From: Haemaphysalis longicornis
Taxonomy: Eukaryota > Arthropoda > Arachnida > Ixodida > Ixodidae
Length of the DNA stretch: 64,000 nt
NCBI GenBank assembly: GCA_013339765.2
Contig: CM023449.1
Span: 221,593,555-221,657,554 of the forward strand
Direction of reading: 5' to 3'
Under the pieces are notes generated by a model that made no database searches, was not told the origin of the DNA, and was given only the letters and a program-made list of their open reading frames with translations. Every line of letters starts with the position of its first letter. Positions within the stretch are counted from its first letter, which is position 1. The position numbers were made by a program, and so were the translations under genes. Positions 44,501 through 53,600 of this stretch are shown in pieces.

Positions 44501-47500
44501 ATTTTTTCTGGTATCCAGATTTAGACATGTGGGGTATTGTGGATTTTTGCAGAATACCAAACATTCTTTATGGTAACCGCTTATGCGGCGCATTTTCTTT
44601 TTAACTTTGTGCACTTTTGGTGGGAACATTTTGTTGCGAGGTAGGTGCAAGCTTAGGAATTCCAGCACCATGCAGAGCATTAATAAATGCGGTATTCATT
44701 AGACCCCACACTTAGGCAGACCTAAAAGATATCAAACCGCCCTTGTGTACGAAAAAAAAACGCTAAGAATTGATCTAAGAAAACGTTTTTACAAAAAAAA
44801 AGAAATTCATGGAACTTGGTGAAACAATCATAGGATTCCTGGGGCTCAAACCGAGACCATCGGCGCAAGCTTCAGAGACTTCACTTCTGGGCCACAGAGG
44901 ACAAGCAGTGGTTTTCTTTTGGTAGTTGCTCAAGAGCATAGCAAGTATTGAGAGTGAACCAGTAAATGCACTATAAAGTGAGTGGTGGGCTTGTACCTAT
45001 CTCGGAACAAAATGTCGCGTTTTACGGTAACTAATTAGTCTCATGGGAATTCGGTTTATTACTAGTGTGACCATGTTTCTGGAAGTAGAAAACGAGACAC
45101 ACCCGGGAAGGGGGGTCGGAGCGTACAAAAGACAAAAGGTTGACATTAGGTGTATTTTTCCAACTATGTAATTTTCTAAGCATGTCTTTATCCCACAAGA
45201 ATCGATTGTAAAATTCTTCGCACTTGTACGGAAAGTTCAGCTGCAGAAGTAACATTTCATGCTATATTAACAGCAGGTTGATGTCCATGTTAACTTCATA
45301 ATAGAAAAAAGAAAAGCGCTCCACTAGATCATGGTTCCAGGAAACAACGGAGCCAGTTTCGCGACGCGAGAAATCTCACGGCTGCGCACATCCCCTGTTG
45401 TCATCTGTTTAAAGACTTGCACCCATCTCTCGGAGACCGAAATACCCAGAGAGTTCCAATCTTCGAGTTTCTTTTCAATGCTTTGCTTGACGAAGGTCCA
45501 CGGAGAAATAGCCGCTTCAAAGTCGTCTTCAACAATAAACTTCAAAGCATTCCTCAGTAGGAATATACTGTATATCTAAATTTCACGGTATTGGTGAATA
45601 TCTTAAAGTAATTAATTCAGGTCACATTTGTAAAATATACTTGTAGCGATTAGGCACACTTTTGGTTTAATCCACATGTGCAGTCCTGCGAAAACGAGAC
45701 ACGATTGTTTTTTACGACAAAAAGATGGGACGGCAGAAAAGGGCCTCAAAAAACAGGACTGTAACAGTCAAAACTGGACATGTGGTCACCCTATTTATTA
45801 CCCTTAACCCCTACCGAAATTAGGTAATTTAAGCAAAACCGTCCAAGCGTGTAATTGCTTCCATCACAGGACTCTGCTCTGTGATAGCACTGACCGTCAA
45901 CCAGATTTAGTTACACACCAGTGAGTTTGCCTCCATAACTTGCGTCTGCTGTTTGGTTTTGATGAGATGCAGCCGTGTAATGACGCGCAAAGACTTCAAG
46001 AAGGTCAGTAAAGAGCTGGAAATGCAGTATATTTTGCCACTAATGCCTGCTTTTGAGCAAGCCCATTTCCGCAGTCACCTTATTGATTTTCTGTTTCGTT
46101 TTTGGTGCTGGACATGTACTGGTGGACCTTGTTTCATGATTTGCGAGAAGCACCACGTTCCTATCAGGAGTTCTTTCTTGTGCACAGATCATGATGAAGA
46201 ACATTGAGCGCAAGACCCTGCGGTGGCAGTTTGTGCGCAGCCTGGAGCCCCCCCGCGCGGTGCACATTCGCTGCACCGACATGGTCAGCAAGGAGAACCT
46301 CTTTGGCCAGATCACCATGCGCTTCCACAGCCAACAGGCGAGTGAGCAGGCTGCTCAACACGCAACTGAACTGGTTCAGTGCTAGCAGGACAGGTTTCCA
46401 CATTAGTGTGCAGTGTGTGAAGTACAACCCCGCAAATTTTTGGGAAGCCTATTTATATGGGGTGTTTCAGAGAAGATTTGAGTAATTAAAAAAAATGGGC
46501 TATCGGAGGTAAAATTGTTTTTCTTGCCCCAAGTGATCAGGGGCCGTGGCGGGCACTATATAACGGGTTCCCAGTGCTATTTAGGGTAATAATTGACCGG
46601 GATTCATTAATGAACCTTTTAATTATTCTAGTTAGGTGAAATTGGTCATGACGAGGAAATCGTACAGGATCACGAGTCCATCCAGTATCGATTATTAGAT
46701 TTTCTAAATTGTAATTGCACGCAGAGCTACAGCGCTCAGAACCTCAGCTCTCCAATTGCGCGCAACGGGCTCCGTGCGGCATCTGAGCGCAAAGCCACGC
46801 CCGCGCACTCATGTCACTTGGAACTATACACGTCACACTGTACACGTCACACATGCTTTATCTTGGGCTCGAACAGGGCAAGCGGCGTCGTGTTCATTAT
46901 GCGCTAGAACTTTTTCGCCCGCCAACATGTGTGCGGCCGTGACCCGCCGCAGTTTCCAAGCAATACTGACAATGCATAAACAAATAATATAAAGAAAATA
47001 AAAGTAAAACAAACTGAGAACTTTGAAATCTAGAAATCTGTCTGTCGGACGCCTTTCGCCTATTCAAGTGCCGCTTGCCTCTGTTCGGGCCGAAGACAAA
47101 GCGCGACGTGCGTATGTGACGTGTACAGCTCCAAGGTGACATGGGCGTGTGGGTGTGGCTTTGCTGCACTCAGCTGTTGCAGGAGCCCGTTCTGTGCATC
47201 TGGAGAGCAGCGGTTCCAATGACAATTTTGAGAACAGTATAAAGATACCGGACGGACTCGTGATCCTCTACAATGTCCTCATTACAACAACCAAGCACCT
47301 AACTGGAATAATTAAAAGGTTAATTAACAAATTCTAGTTAATTATTCTCCTAAATAGCACTTGGAATCCGTTTTATAGCACCCGCCATGGCCCCTGATCA
47401 CTTGGTGCAAGAAAAGCAATTTTACCTCCGATAAGAAACACCCTCTGGAACGAAAAGTTGTGCCAGAATTGCGGGGCACTTTTCAGCTTGAGACCCTAAG

Positions 47501-48256
47501 TAGTAGTACTCACAGATAATTAAAAAAATAAGTTTGAACGACAAGCATCAGAAATGTGCTATCTTGCACCATGCATAGTTTCATTGCGTTCAGCTTGGTA
47601 GAGAGTGAACTAGAGTCCACTAAATAAGCCTTCATTTAAGGACACTAGAGCAAACTATTGCAGTATTAAAATGAAATTCATGATTGCTAATTTGTGGTGC
47701 ACTTTTGCAACCAGCTAAATAAGCCTTTATTTAGTGCCACCGAAGCAAGCTATTGCAGATTTAAAACAAAATTGACGATTGTGGTTCTTAACCACACTTG
47801 GTCATAAGAAAAGGCTGCACTTTTTGTTTTGACAGGCTCGCTTGAAAGCAAATTACATGTAGTTTGGCTGCTGACGTAGTTTGGCCACTGATCTATAACC
47901 GTGGCGAGTTTGATGATGATGATTTTTTTTTGTGTCATTTTTTCACCCCACAGACGTTAGCGGTCTACGATCGCTTTGGCCGTCTGATGTACGGCAGCGA
48001 GGCGATGATCAAGGATGTTCTGGAGTACGTGGTCTTCGAGAAGCACATTTCCAACGTGTACGGCGTGTGGCGGGTCCACTCGAAGATCATCCCACAGTGG
48101 CAGCCAGTCAAGGAGCCCATGCTGAAGACGTTCATCAAGCCAGAGGCAAAGCCAGAGCCAGAGCCTGAACCATCTGCCACCAGTAAAACCACCACCACTG
48201 AAACACAGCCACCCCCTCCATCACCGCCACCTGGGGAGACATTTGCAACAGCGTAA
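35511..48256 (+). CDS. mRpL45: Mitochondrial large ribosomal subunit protein L45, six exons
   Basis: Exons 35511-35570, 36363-36603, 38971-39187, 43684-43732, 46188-46337 and 47954-48256 join to 1020 nt, 339 residues. The human protein is 306. The Arg-rich start MAAHCRHLMLRLSLSNARTL is a mitochondrial presequence and fills exon 1. Conserved blocks follow: IKIELPDFEG, TPEEMRTKLKEQGIAPDRPW, GGVFEPYVPPEGDGKVS, LHELVTEHCYP, LRWQFVRSLEPPRAVH, FHSQQTLAVYDRFGRLMYGS and VLEYVVFEKHISNVYGVWRV. L45 sits at the mitoribosome exit tunnel and helps dock it to the inner membrane; it has a Tim44-like fold (established). Introns 1-4 are GT-AG, intron 5 is GC-AG. A Pro/Glu/Thr-rich tail extends the C-terminus. 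Confidence 0.96.
35930..36190 (+). mobile_element. LINE 3' end with (TC)n tail in L45 intron 1
   Basis: Reads FLRNVELWKTALLSSDTEVQ and VELVRMAEDAAEVQ then a stop (36057), with AATAAA at 36138-36143 and a TC-rich microsatellite to 36186. The W-x-x-A-L...Q-x-x-L-V pattern is the same LINE tail signature as at 12300-12420. Confidence 0.55.
36363..36603 (+). CDS. mRpL45: L45 exon 2
   Basis: 241 bases, acceptor TTCCAG, donor GTGAGA. Encodes GLRLPTPSVQQVRRMLSNKH through PWNERPMVISCSG. Ends in phase 1, giving the Gly codon shared with exon 3. Confidence 0.95.
37065..37150 (-). mobile_element. tRNA-derived SINE head or tRNA pseudogene
   Basis: The minus strand shows an A box (TAGCTCAATCGG) and B box (GGTTCGATTCC) with a 72-base tRNA-like layout. 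The acceptor-stem ends GGCTCGT and GGTGCC do not pair properly, so a working tRNA is unlikely. Flanking GC-rich sequence to about 37320 may be its body. In L45 intron 2. Confidence 0.5.
37360..38960. other. L45 intron 2 remainder
   Basis: No exon or classified repeat seen. T-rich run at 37659-37696. Confidence 0.4.
38971..39187 (+). CDS. mRpL45: L45 exon 3
   Basis: 217 bases, acceptor GGTGCAG, donor GTGCAC. Encodes GVFEPYVPPEGDGKVSVLTK, MRRLEMRGKSYMNLRKIRSY and AQEIYVEAHKALA, ending in phase 2. Confidence 0.95.
39190..40430. other. L45 intron 3, 5' part
   Basis: No exon or classified repeat recognised. Confidence 0.4.
40433..41215. repeat. Dispersed repeat copy A with GGGGC-GAA-GCCCC hairpin, interrupted
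   Basis: Opens with TTTTAGGGGCGAAGCCCC and a TCG microsatellite (40485-40503). It resumes at about 41066 with CAAAGACAAGAGAATTGTAC and ends ATGGCCCGGGATTTTTTT. The block order matches 44215-44510. It is interrupted at about 40620-41060, partly by a LINE tail. Confidence 0.7.
40619..40890 (-). mobile_element. LINE 3' fragment with (TC)n tail
   Basis: On the minus strand a decayed LINE-like end containing ECKFCNQLGALRRIIVD leads to CAATAAATG and then a TC microsatellite (plus-strand GA run 40619-40640). Same tail style as 35930-36190 but opposite orientation. It sits inside dispersed repeat copy A. Confidence 0.45.
41216..42454. other. L45 intron 3 middle part
   Basis: No exon recognised. It holds a 32-base tandem duplication at about 41477-41540 (CCAGGATGAAGTAGACCGTC units) and GTAAG repeats near 42143-42162. 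Confidence 0.5.
42455..42785 (-). repeat. Dispersed repeat copy 2 (with conserved minus-strand frame)
   Basis: Partner of 14361-14690, same orientation. On the minus strand the shared frame runs KSLAVNFFAWQHWKRPQTWP to VINRTHIGVEALLCVR and the same stop. Length differences between copies are 3 and 6 bases. It lies in L45 intron 3. Confidence 0.7.
43684..43732 (+). CDS. mRpL45: L45 exon 4
   Basis: A 49-base exon between acceptor TTTGCAG and donor GTGAGT. Encodes (S)RDEDRLHELVTEHCYP, matching the human GDRSSLHALVTEFAYP segment. It restores phase 0. Confidence 0.92.
44215..44510. repeat. Dispersed repeat copy B with GGGGC-type hairpin
   Basis: Contains TTTTAGGGCAAAGCCCCTCA, GGGGCTGTTGGCGCCTCCTG and CAAAGACAAGAGACTTTTAC, and ends GGCCCGGGATTTTTTCTGG. 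It is an uninterrupted counterpart of 40433-41215. In L45 intron 4. No coding recognised; class unknown. Confidence 0.7.
44511..46187. other. L45 intron 4 remainder
   Basis: No exon or classified repeat recognised. Confidence 0.4.
46188..46337 (+). CDS. mRpL45: L45 exon 5 (followed by a GC donor)
   Basis: 150 bases, acceptor GTGCACAG. Encodes IMMKNIERKTLRWQFVRSLE through ITMRFHSQQ. The exon ends CAACAG and the intron starts GCGAGT. The nearby GT at 46342 would shift the frame against exon 6. Confidence 0.95.
46466..47452. mobile_element. Long foldback element (about 1 kb hairpin) in L45 intron 5
   Basis: The left arm (GGGTGTTTC..., TATCGGAGGTAAAATTG, AAGTGATCAGGGGCC, GGATCACGAGTCC, GCAAAGCCACGCCC, ACACGTCACAC, CAAGCGGC) is mirrored in order as reverse complement by the right arm down to AAGAAACACCC at about 47440-47450. 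Arms reach about 450 bases each around a short centre near 46930-47020. No transposase is encoded, so it is a MITE of unassigned superfamily. Confidence 0.85.
47954..48256 (+). CDS. mRpL45: L45 exon 6
   Basis: 303 bases including TAA at 48254-48256, acceptor CCCCACAG. Encodes TLAVYDRFGRLMYGSEAMIK to LKTFIKPEAK, then a low-complexity tail of Pro-Glu repeats, Thr run and Pro run. Confidence 0.95.
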   Translation, partial: TLAVYDRFGRLMYGSEAMIKDVLEYVVFEKHISNVYGVWRVHSKIIPQWQPVKEPMLKTFIKPEAKPEPEPEPSATSKTTTTETQPPPPSPPPGETFATA

Positions 48257-48328
48257 AGTTTCTTCTTGTTAGCAAGAAATTGTTGTGCCGTACTCTCTGC
48301 GAGAGTTCCTGCCACGAGCAGTTGTTGG

Positions 48329-48334
48329 AATAAA
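48329..48334 (+). terminator. mRpL45: Poly(A) signal of L45
   Basis: AATAAA 73 bases after the stop codon, giving a short 3'UTR. Confidence 0.8.
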
Positions 48335-48680
48335 TAGCATTTAAGCGCACTTGTTTTGTTGTGTGCGCTGAAAACCAAGTGGCCGGGTCTAATAGGAAGG
48401 GAAAGTGGAGAAACCAACACGGTTTATTTCAGAGTGCGAGGGGTTTACCTCGATAAGACGTGTGAAATAGTTCTGCTTTAACACAGACCAGTCTTCCCAT
48501 AGTAGTGATGCTGCTGCTCCTTAACCCTGGAAGTCAACTTACCTGCTCAATCCTCTCTTAAGGGAAGGGCATGGAGGGATTGGAGCAAACATCAAACACC
48601 TGAACTAATAGGTACATATGCCAGCTTTTGCTGTCATGCACCGAGCGTAAAAGAACCAAGATCTACCACAGCCTGTTTAA

Positions 48681-49695
48681 CCCTTTCACTGTCACTGATG
48701 TACTGGTACATTTTTGCATTTCCCCTCTGCAGTGTCACTGGTGTACTGGTACGTTCTCCATTGTACGTTAAAAAATTTGCGCCTAGCGCAAAGCGGTGCC
48801 GGGACTTTTCGCGCCATGTGTTGAATCTTACTAGTAGCTTGTATTTTCACTTGTTACTTGTACGACGGTATATTGAAGAGTACAAAGCGACTGCACCCAC
48901 CCTTCATTGCTGGAGGCTTGGTCGCTCTGTGCTCTGTACTCTGTTGGGATGAGTGACCTTGGGGGAACGCGTGCGATTACGCCTGGACTGTTTGCGCCAT
49001 CTGTCGAATCTTTCTAGTAGCTCGTACTTTCACTCGCTAGCTCTCTCAATGGTATATTGAAAAGTTTGGAGCGACTGCGCCCACCTTTTGTTGCTGGGGG
49101 GCTTGATCGCTCCGCGTGCTGTACTCTGTCGGGATGAGTGATCATGCCTCACGTGTGCTATTACGGGTGCAAGGGTGGTTGCGCCATCTGCAACGGGTTT
49201 CTAGGTTTTTTTTATTCTGTTCCAGCGTCTGCTATGGCGCGCCAGGTTAGCCCAGCATGCCGTTGCCTCTCCAATAGACTGAAGCGTGACTCAATCACGG
49301 CTTTCGCTTGCTCATTTCTGCGTGTGCTTGCTCATGCATTTTCGGATGGCTGATTGCGTGGGACCTTCGACTGCGGACAGGAGCAATGGTTCTTCAATTC
49401 CGATCAGAACATGAGCCAAGCTCAGATTTGCATTCTAGGAGTTTCTTATCCGAGGAAGGGTGCAAGTTCCGCAGCGTCAGATTCTGATGTTGAAACGGTG
49501 CGGTCGTCATCCCGGAAGCGTGCACGGCAAACTGAAAATATCTGAAAGAAAGAAGATTTCTCACCCACGCTTTTTCCTTTCGAGGCGTTACATTCCAAAC
49601 GCTATCATAGTCGAATAAATCCCTATGTTCCTTCCCTAATAACCAAGCCGACACTGGGGGTGCATCATGGCCAGACACACCCGACAGTGAAAAGG
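48681..49695. mobile_element. Non-autonomous piggyBac-like element
   Basis: TTAA at 48677-48680 and 49696-49699 flanks ends CCCTTTCACTGTC and GACAGTGAAAAGG (inverse CCTTTTCACTGTC). TTAA target duplication with CCY-starting ends is the piggyBac hallmark. Inside are two CACTGRTGTACTGGTACRTT units at the left, a 183-base-period duplication, and a plus-strand frame SDSDVETVRSSSRKRARQTE (about 49474-49540) reminiscent of the acidic N-terminus of piggyBac transposases. No catalytic core. Located 0.35 kb after the L45 poly(A) signal. Confidence 0.85.
48805..49145. repeat. Diverged tandem duplication inside the piggyBac-like element
   Basis: A block with GCGCCATGTGTTGAATCTT, CTAGTAGCTTGTA, GGTATATTGAA and GGGATGAGTGACC is followed, about 183 bases on, by matching GCGCCATCTGTCGAATCTTT, CTAGTAGCTCGTA, GGTATATTGAA and GGGATGAGTGATC. 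Confidence 0.85.
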
Positions 49696-49699
49696 TTAA

Positions 49700-50350
49700 G
49701 CACCTTCTGCAGCAACCTGTCCAATGCTAGTGAACTTGGATGTAGATGGCAAAGTTATCACACCATGTTGGTGTACTGCATAACCAACTACTCACTTTCG
49801 TAAATTCTGGACGCTAACTATTGCAACTTGTGTTTCGTGTATTTCACCGAGGATGGAACACGAATATATCTGCCTACAAGTGTTTTAAGGTTTCTCAAAG
49901 TAGCAACCGGCCTCTGGTCGTTTCAGGGTCCCCAACCACATTGTTTCCCATAGCCCAAGTAATCCTTTGAAGCAAGAAAATTTCCCCATGGTACTGTTAT
50001 TACAGCCAGCTCTCGTGTTTTTTCAGCTGGTACACGCAAGACGAGAAACAGCGAGTGTGAACAGAAGTTAATAATGTCCTCGATTTTATTTAGTTTTTTC
50101 TTGAAGCGAAATCTGAAAAACCACAGAAATCTGGGTCCTTAATGCAAGCTTTTTGGTGCCATAGATGTATTAAGAAGCTGTCAAATCACTAGATTTCAGC
50201 AGCGCAGAATACTCCAAGTGAATGCTTGCATTGTGTAACATTCTGTGATCAGAATTTTACTGCATAACAGAAATACAGTTTCCATAGTATCGTGGGTTTT
50301 GCGTTCCACTTCAGCCACAACTTCATTCAAGTCTGTTCCACCATTCTGTG
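49700..50350. other. No gene seen
   Basis: AT-rich sequence between the piggyBac-like element and a SINE. Nothing recognised. Confidence 0.4.
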
Positions 50351-50360
50351 CAGTCCAGGA

Positions 50361-50606
50361 GATTGATTTGATTGATTGTGGGGTTTAGTGCGCCAACACA
50401 ACGCAGGCGATGAGGCGCGTTGTAGTGGAGGGCTCCGGATTAATTTTGACCGCCTGGGGATCTTTAATGTGCCGCCGAAATCTCATACACACGGGCGTTT
50501 TTGCTCTTCGCCTCCATCAGAAAAGCGGCCGCCGCGGCCGGGAATGGAGCCCGCGACCTCGTGCTCAGCAGCGCAACGCCTTAGCCACCGAGCCACCGCA
50601 GCGGGT
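50361..50606 (-). mobile_element. Full-length Ruka-like SINE with target-site duplication
   Basis: Minus strand, with A box TGGCTCGGTGG and a mutated B box (GGGCTCCATTCC instead of GGTTCGATTCC). The duplication CAGTCCAGGAGA / CAGTCCAGGAAA lies at 50351-50362 and 50607-50618. Confidence 0.9.
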
Positions 50607-50619
50607 CAGTCCAGGAAAT

Positions 50620-53600
50620 ATATTAGGGGTAGGGCTTCACCTCTTTGTGAGAGAGTGACGAAGCCTGTTACAGATGGTAAAGATGGCAACAGTACACGAG
50701 AACTATGTGCACGGTGTAGGCCTAAAGGAAAGGCTCTCTCATGTACCACCCCTCCAACTTAGTGAAAATCTTGACCTCTTGAAAATTGTATTTCCATGTA
50801 GTCTGCCTAAAAAAGACTGCAAGATTCAAAATACAACAGCTGAAATATGCATATGCACGGTGCAAACGACCAGCGAAAGTCGGCAATTTCTAAATTGAAA
50901 TCCAGAAGAGCACGGCCATTCCGGCCAAGCCTGTGACGTTGCAGCTGGCAAGCGAACGGCCAGTTGGCCAGTTCCAATTCCTTTCTGTGTTCCCCCCCCC
51001 CATACCAAAAGAAAACAAAGAAAAAAGTGGGGAACAACACCCGCACCAGCAAAGCTATGGCAGGTTTTGCTTTGGCCAGTTGGCCAAAGCAAAACTGCAC
51101 GCAACTTCTTTGTGCGCACGCGACTGGCCAGCGGACCGAGCACCCGGCCGGCCGCAATGCCACTTCCACTTCATGGCTCTTTGCATGATCCACCATTAGG
51201 TGCAGAGTCATTTGCGACGGTGTCATTTTAAATGTTTCCCACTGATTAACAAGGCAGCATTTCACAGGGCTACTACTAGTGCCCAAGTTGGTTTGGTGGT
51301 ACACACTGTATGTTCAAAATAAATTTGGCGAGGTGGAATTTGAGTGCTTTTAATGCTGCCATTTCTGGAAATTCGACTTGACCTCACAGCAGCATCATCA
51401 CTAAAGGTGTTGGTCAGGATTGCAAAAGGATGAAATGAAGCGAGATATGGAGAAGCACTTCTTTACTTGCCTTGCTTTCTCGCTTGTTCCTGGCCAGATG
51501 ATTTCGATGTTGCTTTCGCTATACAAGTATTTGCGCAAGTTGGATTGTGAATTTGTACATTGCAAATTTGTAGCTCTCGATGGCTTATGATTAAGTCATG
51601 CTAGTCCCAAGTGCTGCCATGTCAACTAAAAATACGAGGCTCTTGTTGACGGCTTTATGTGTACAGAACTCAATTTGTCCAAGTTTTTCAGAGAATTGAA
51701 AAAAATGGAGGTACGACCTGGGCGAAACAACAGTAATATCCAAGCTTATAGCAAGCTGAAAAACCTACGGAAAGACTGAGCTTTGATAACTACTGTACTG
51801 GAAACGAAATAACCGGGAATGTATCTCCTTGCACTAAAAAACGGCCATATTACAAGGTAATGTAGCTGTAGTCTAACTGCAGTGCAGCAAGTGTGAACCC
51901 GCTAAAAGAAAAATACAAGTAACGCACCATGACAACACTAGAACCACATGGTGAAGTTGCACAACTTGTGCACGAGAGTCGTGAACTTGGTGGAATGCTT
52001 AATTACCAAACACACCAGTAAAGCTGCCCAATCCCACAGTGCACACTTGGGTGTGCCAACCCATTTTCTTTGTTCGTTGATAGCCACCAAAATGCACTGT
52101 GGTGTCAAAAGTGCAGCAGGAACTCCACTGGGGTGCCCCACTCGAAGGTACCACACAAATTAAAGAGAAAGAAGCTTTCACCATGCTTTCAACAACAGGA
52201 ATTCGAGGTCACCACACGGGAGCAGTTCAATCAACCAACTTTTAATCTGCAGGAAAAAAGGACAATTTGACAGCAAAAATGAGGCACACACACGCGACCG
52301 AAGAAACGGAAGTGTGAGAAAGAAGGACCGTTACATCGAAACAAAATATTAGACACACACAAGAGAAAGAAAAAAAAAAACAATCTGCTTTGTACTTCAA
52401 TCAAAATGAGCCCTTCGTTTTTCGCAAAACGTAAGCATAAGGTGTCTGAGACTGGCGTGAATGTCAACGCAGAAGCTTCCATCGCCCCTTGTCTATCACA
52501 CGCTTGTGCGAGACGTCTGCAATGCAAGCCAGACGACAACAGACAATGGGAAACAGATACGGGGGAACAGGACAAGACGCAAAGGTGGCGCCACCAGCTG
52601 TGAGCTCGCCCACAATAGATTTCCTGTTACTTTCGTTTTAACTTGCTTTTCATTCAATTAGCACCCTCTGCTGGATTCTGCGGACAGTTGCATTTGTGCA
52701 AGCTGCATGTGTTTTTTTATATAGGCCAGGGTTGCGAGCGCACATACTTCAAGGTTTATCTGTTGCAAACGTGCACTACTCAATTGTGAGAAGCCAATGT
52801 TAATATGGATGCTCTCTTGCTTCCTTATTTGGGTACTCCTTTCTGCCTTGGCACAAGCAGCTCCTCAATGGATGCACTCAGAAACTGATCTAGAAGCGAT
52901 TTGAAATGGACTCTAGCCTGCGCTGTCGAACAAAAAAAAAAGTCTACAAGACATTGATTGGCAGCTTTAAGTATTACCTTCATGATGCCGTGGTTGCATA
53001 CGGGCAAGGCATTTCGAGCGCACTTAGGCGATTAAACGCATGCAGCTTAGCATAGCAGAGGAGCAATGTGCTAACAGCAACTGATAAATCTTCAGAGAAA
53101 TGTGTGACCACGCAAACAGCATCCGTTTTTTTTTTTAATATTTTTTAGTGTTCCAGATTTGTGGAGTGTTGCACGTCCAGCAAAAATATAGCAGCAGATA
53201 CCACACAGACAAAGCTTTTCCAAATGCACAATCCTTCCACATTCACACTCTCAACATAACCAGCAAAAACAAATACAAATGTTGCAATCCACACTACTAT
53301 GACTTAAAAGAACGCTGAGTGAGGAGAAAAAGTTTTTCTTCCTTGTGCAAAAAAAGAACAACAAAGAACTACTGGCGCACATTCTTCAAAATGTGCTGTA
53401 GCAAATACAACCACTTCTGCCAACGCGAAAACGGCCACTGCACGCTTACTAAGAATGGACCAGAGGTGTGCACACCTATTTCCTCTACACAAACAGTGCT
53501 ACTATGTGTTCCTGATTGTTTTCCTTTCGTTCATGCTGCCCAAATGCGAGCCACAAAATTAGCTCCCCACAACCCTACAACACACCCGGCTCCCATCAGA

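Noticed and set aside
46338..46347. Use of the GT at 46342 as a normal donor for L45 exon 5
   Set aside because: It would add GCGA and shift exon 6 out of frame, whereas the GC donor gives the conserved protein.
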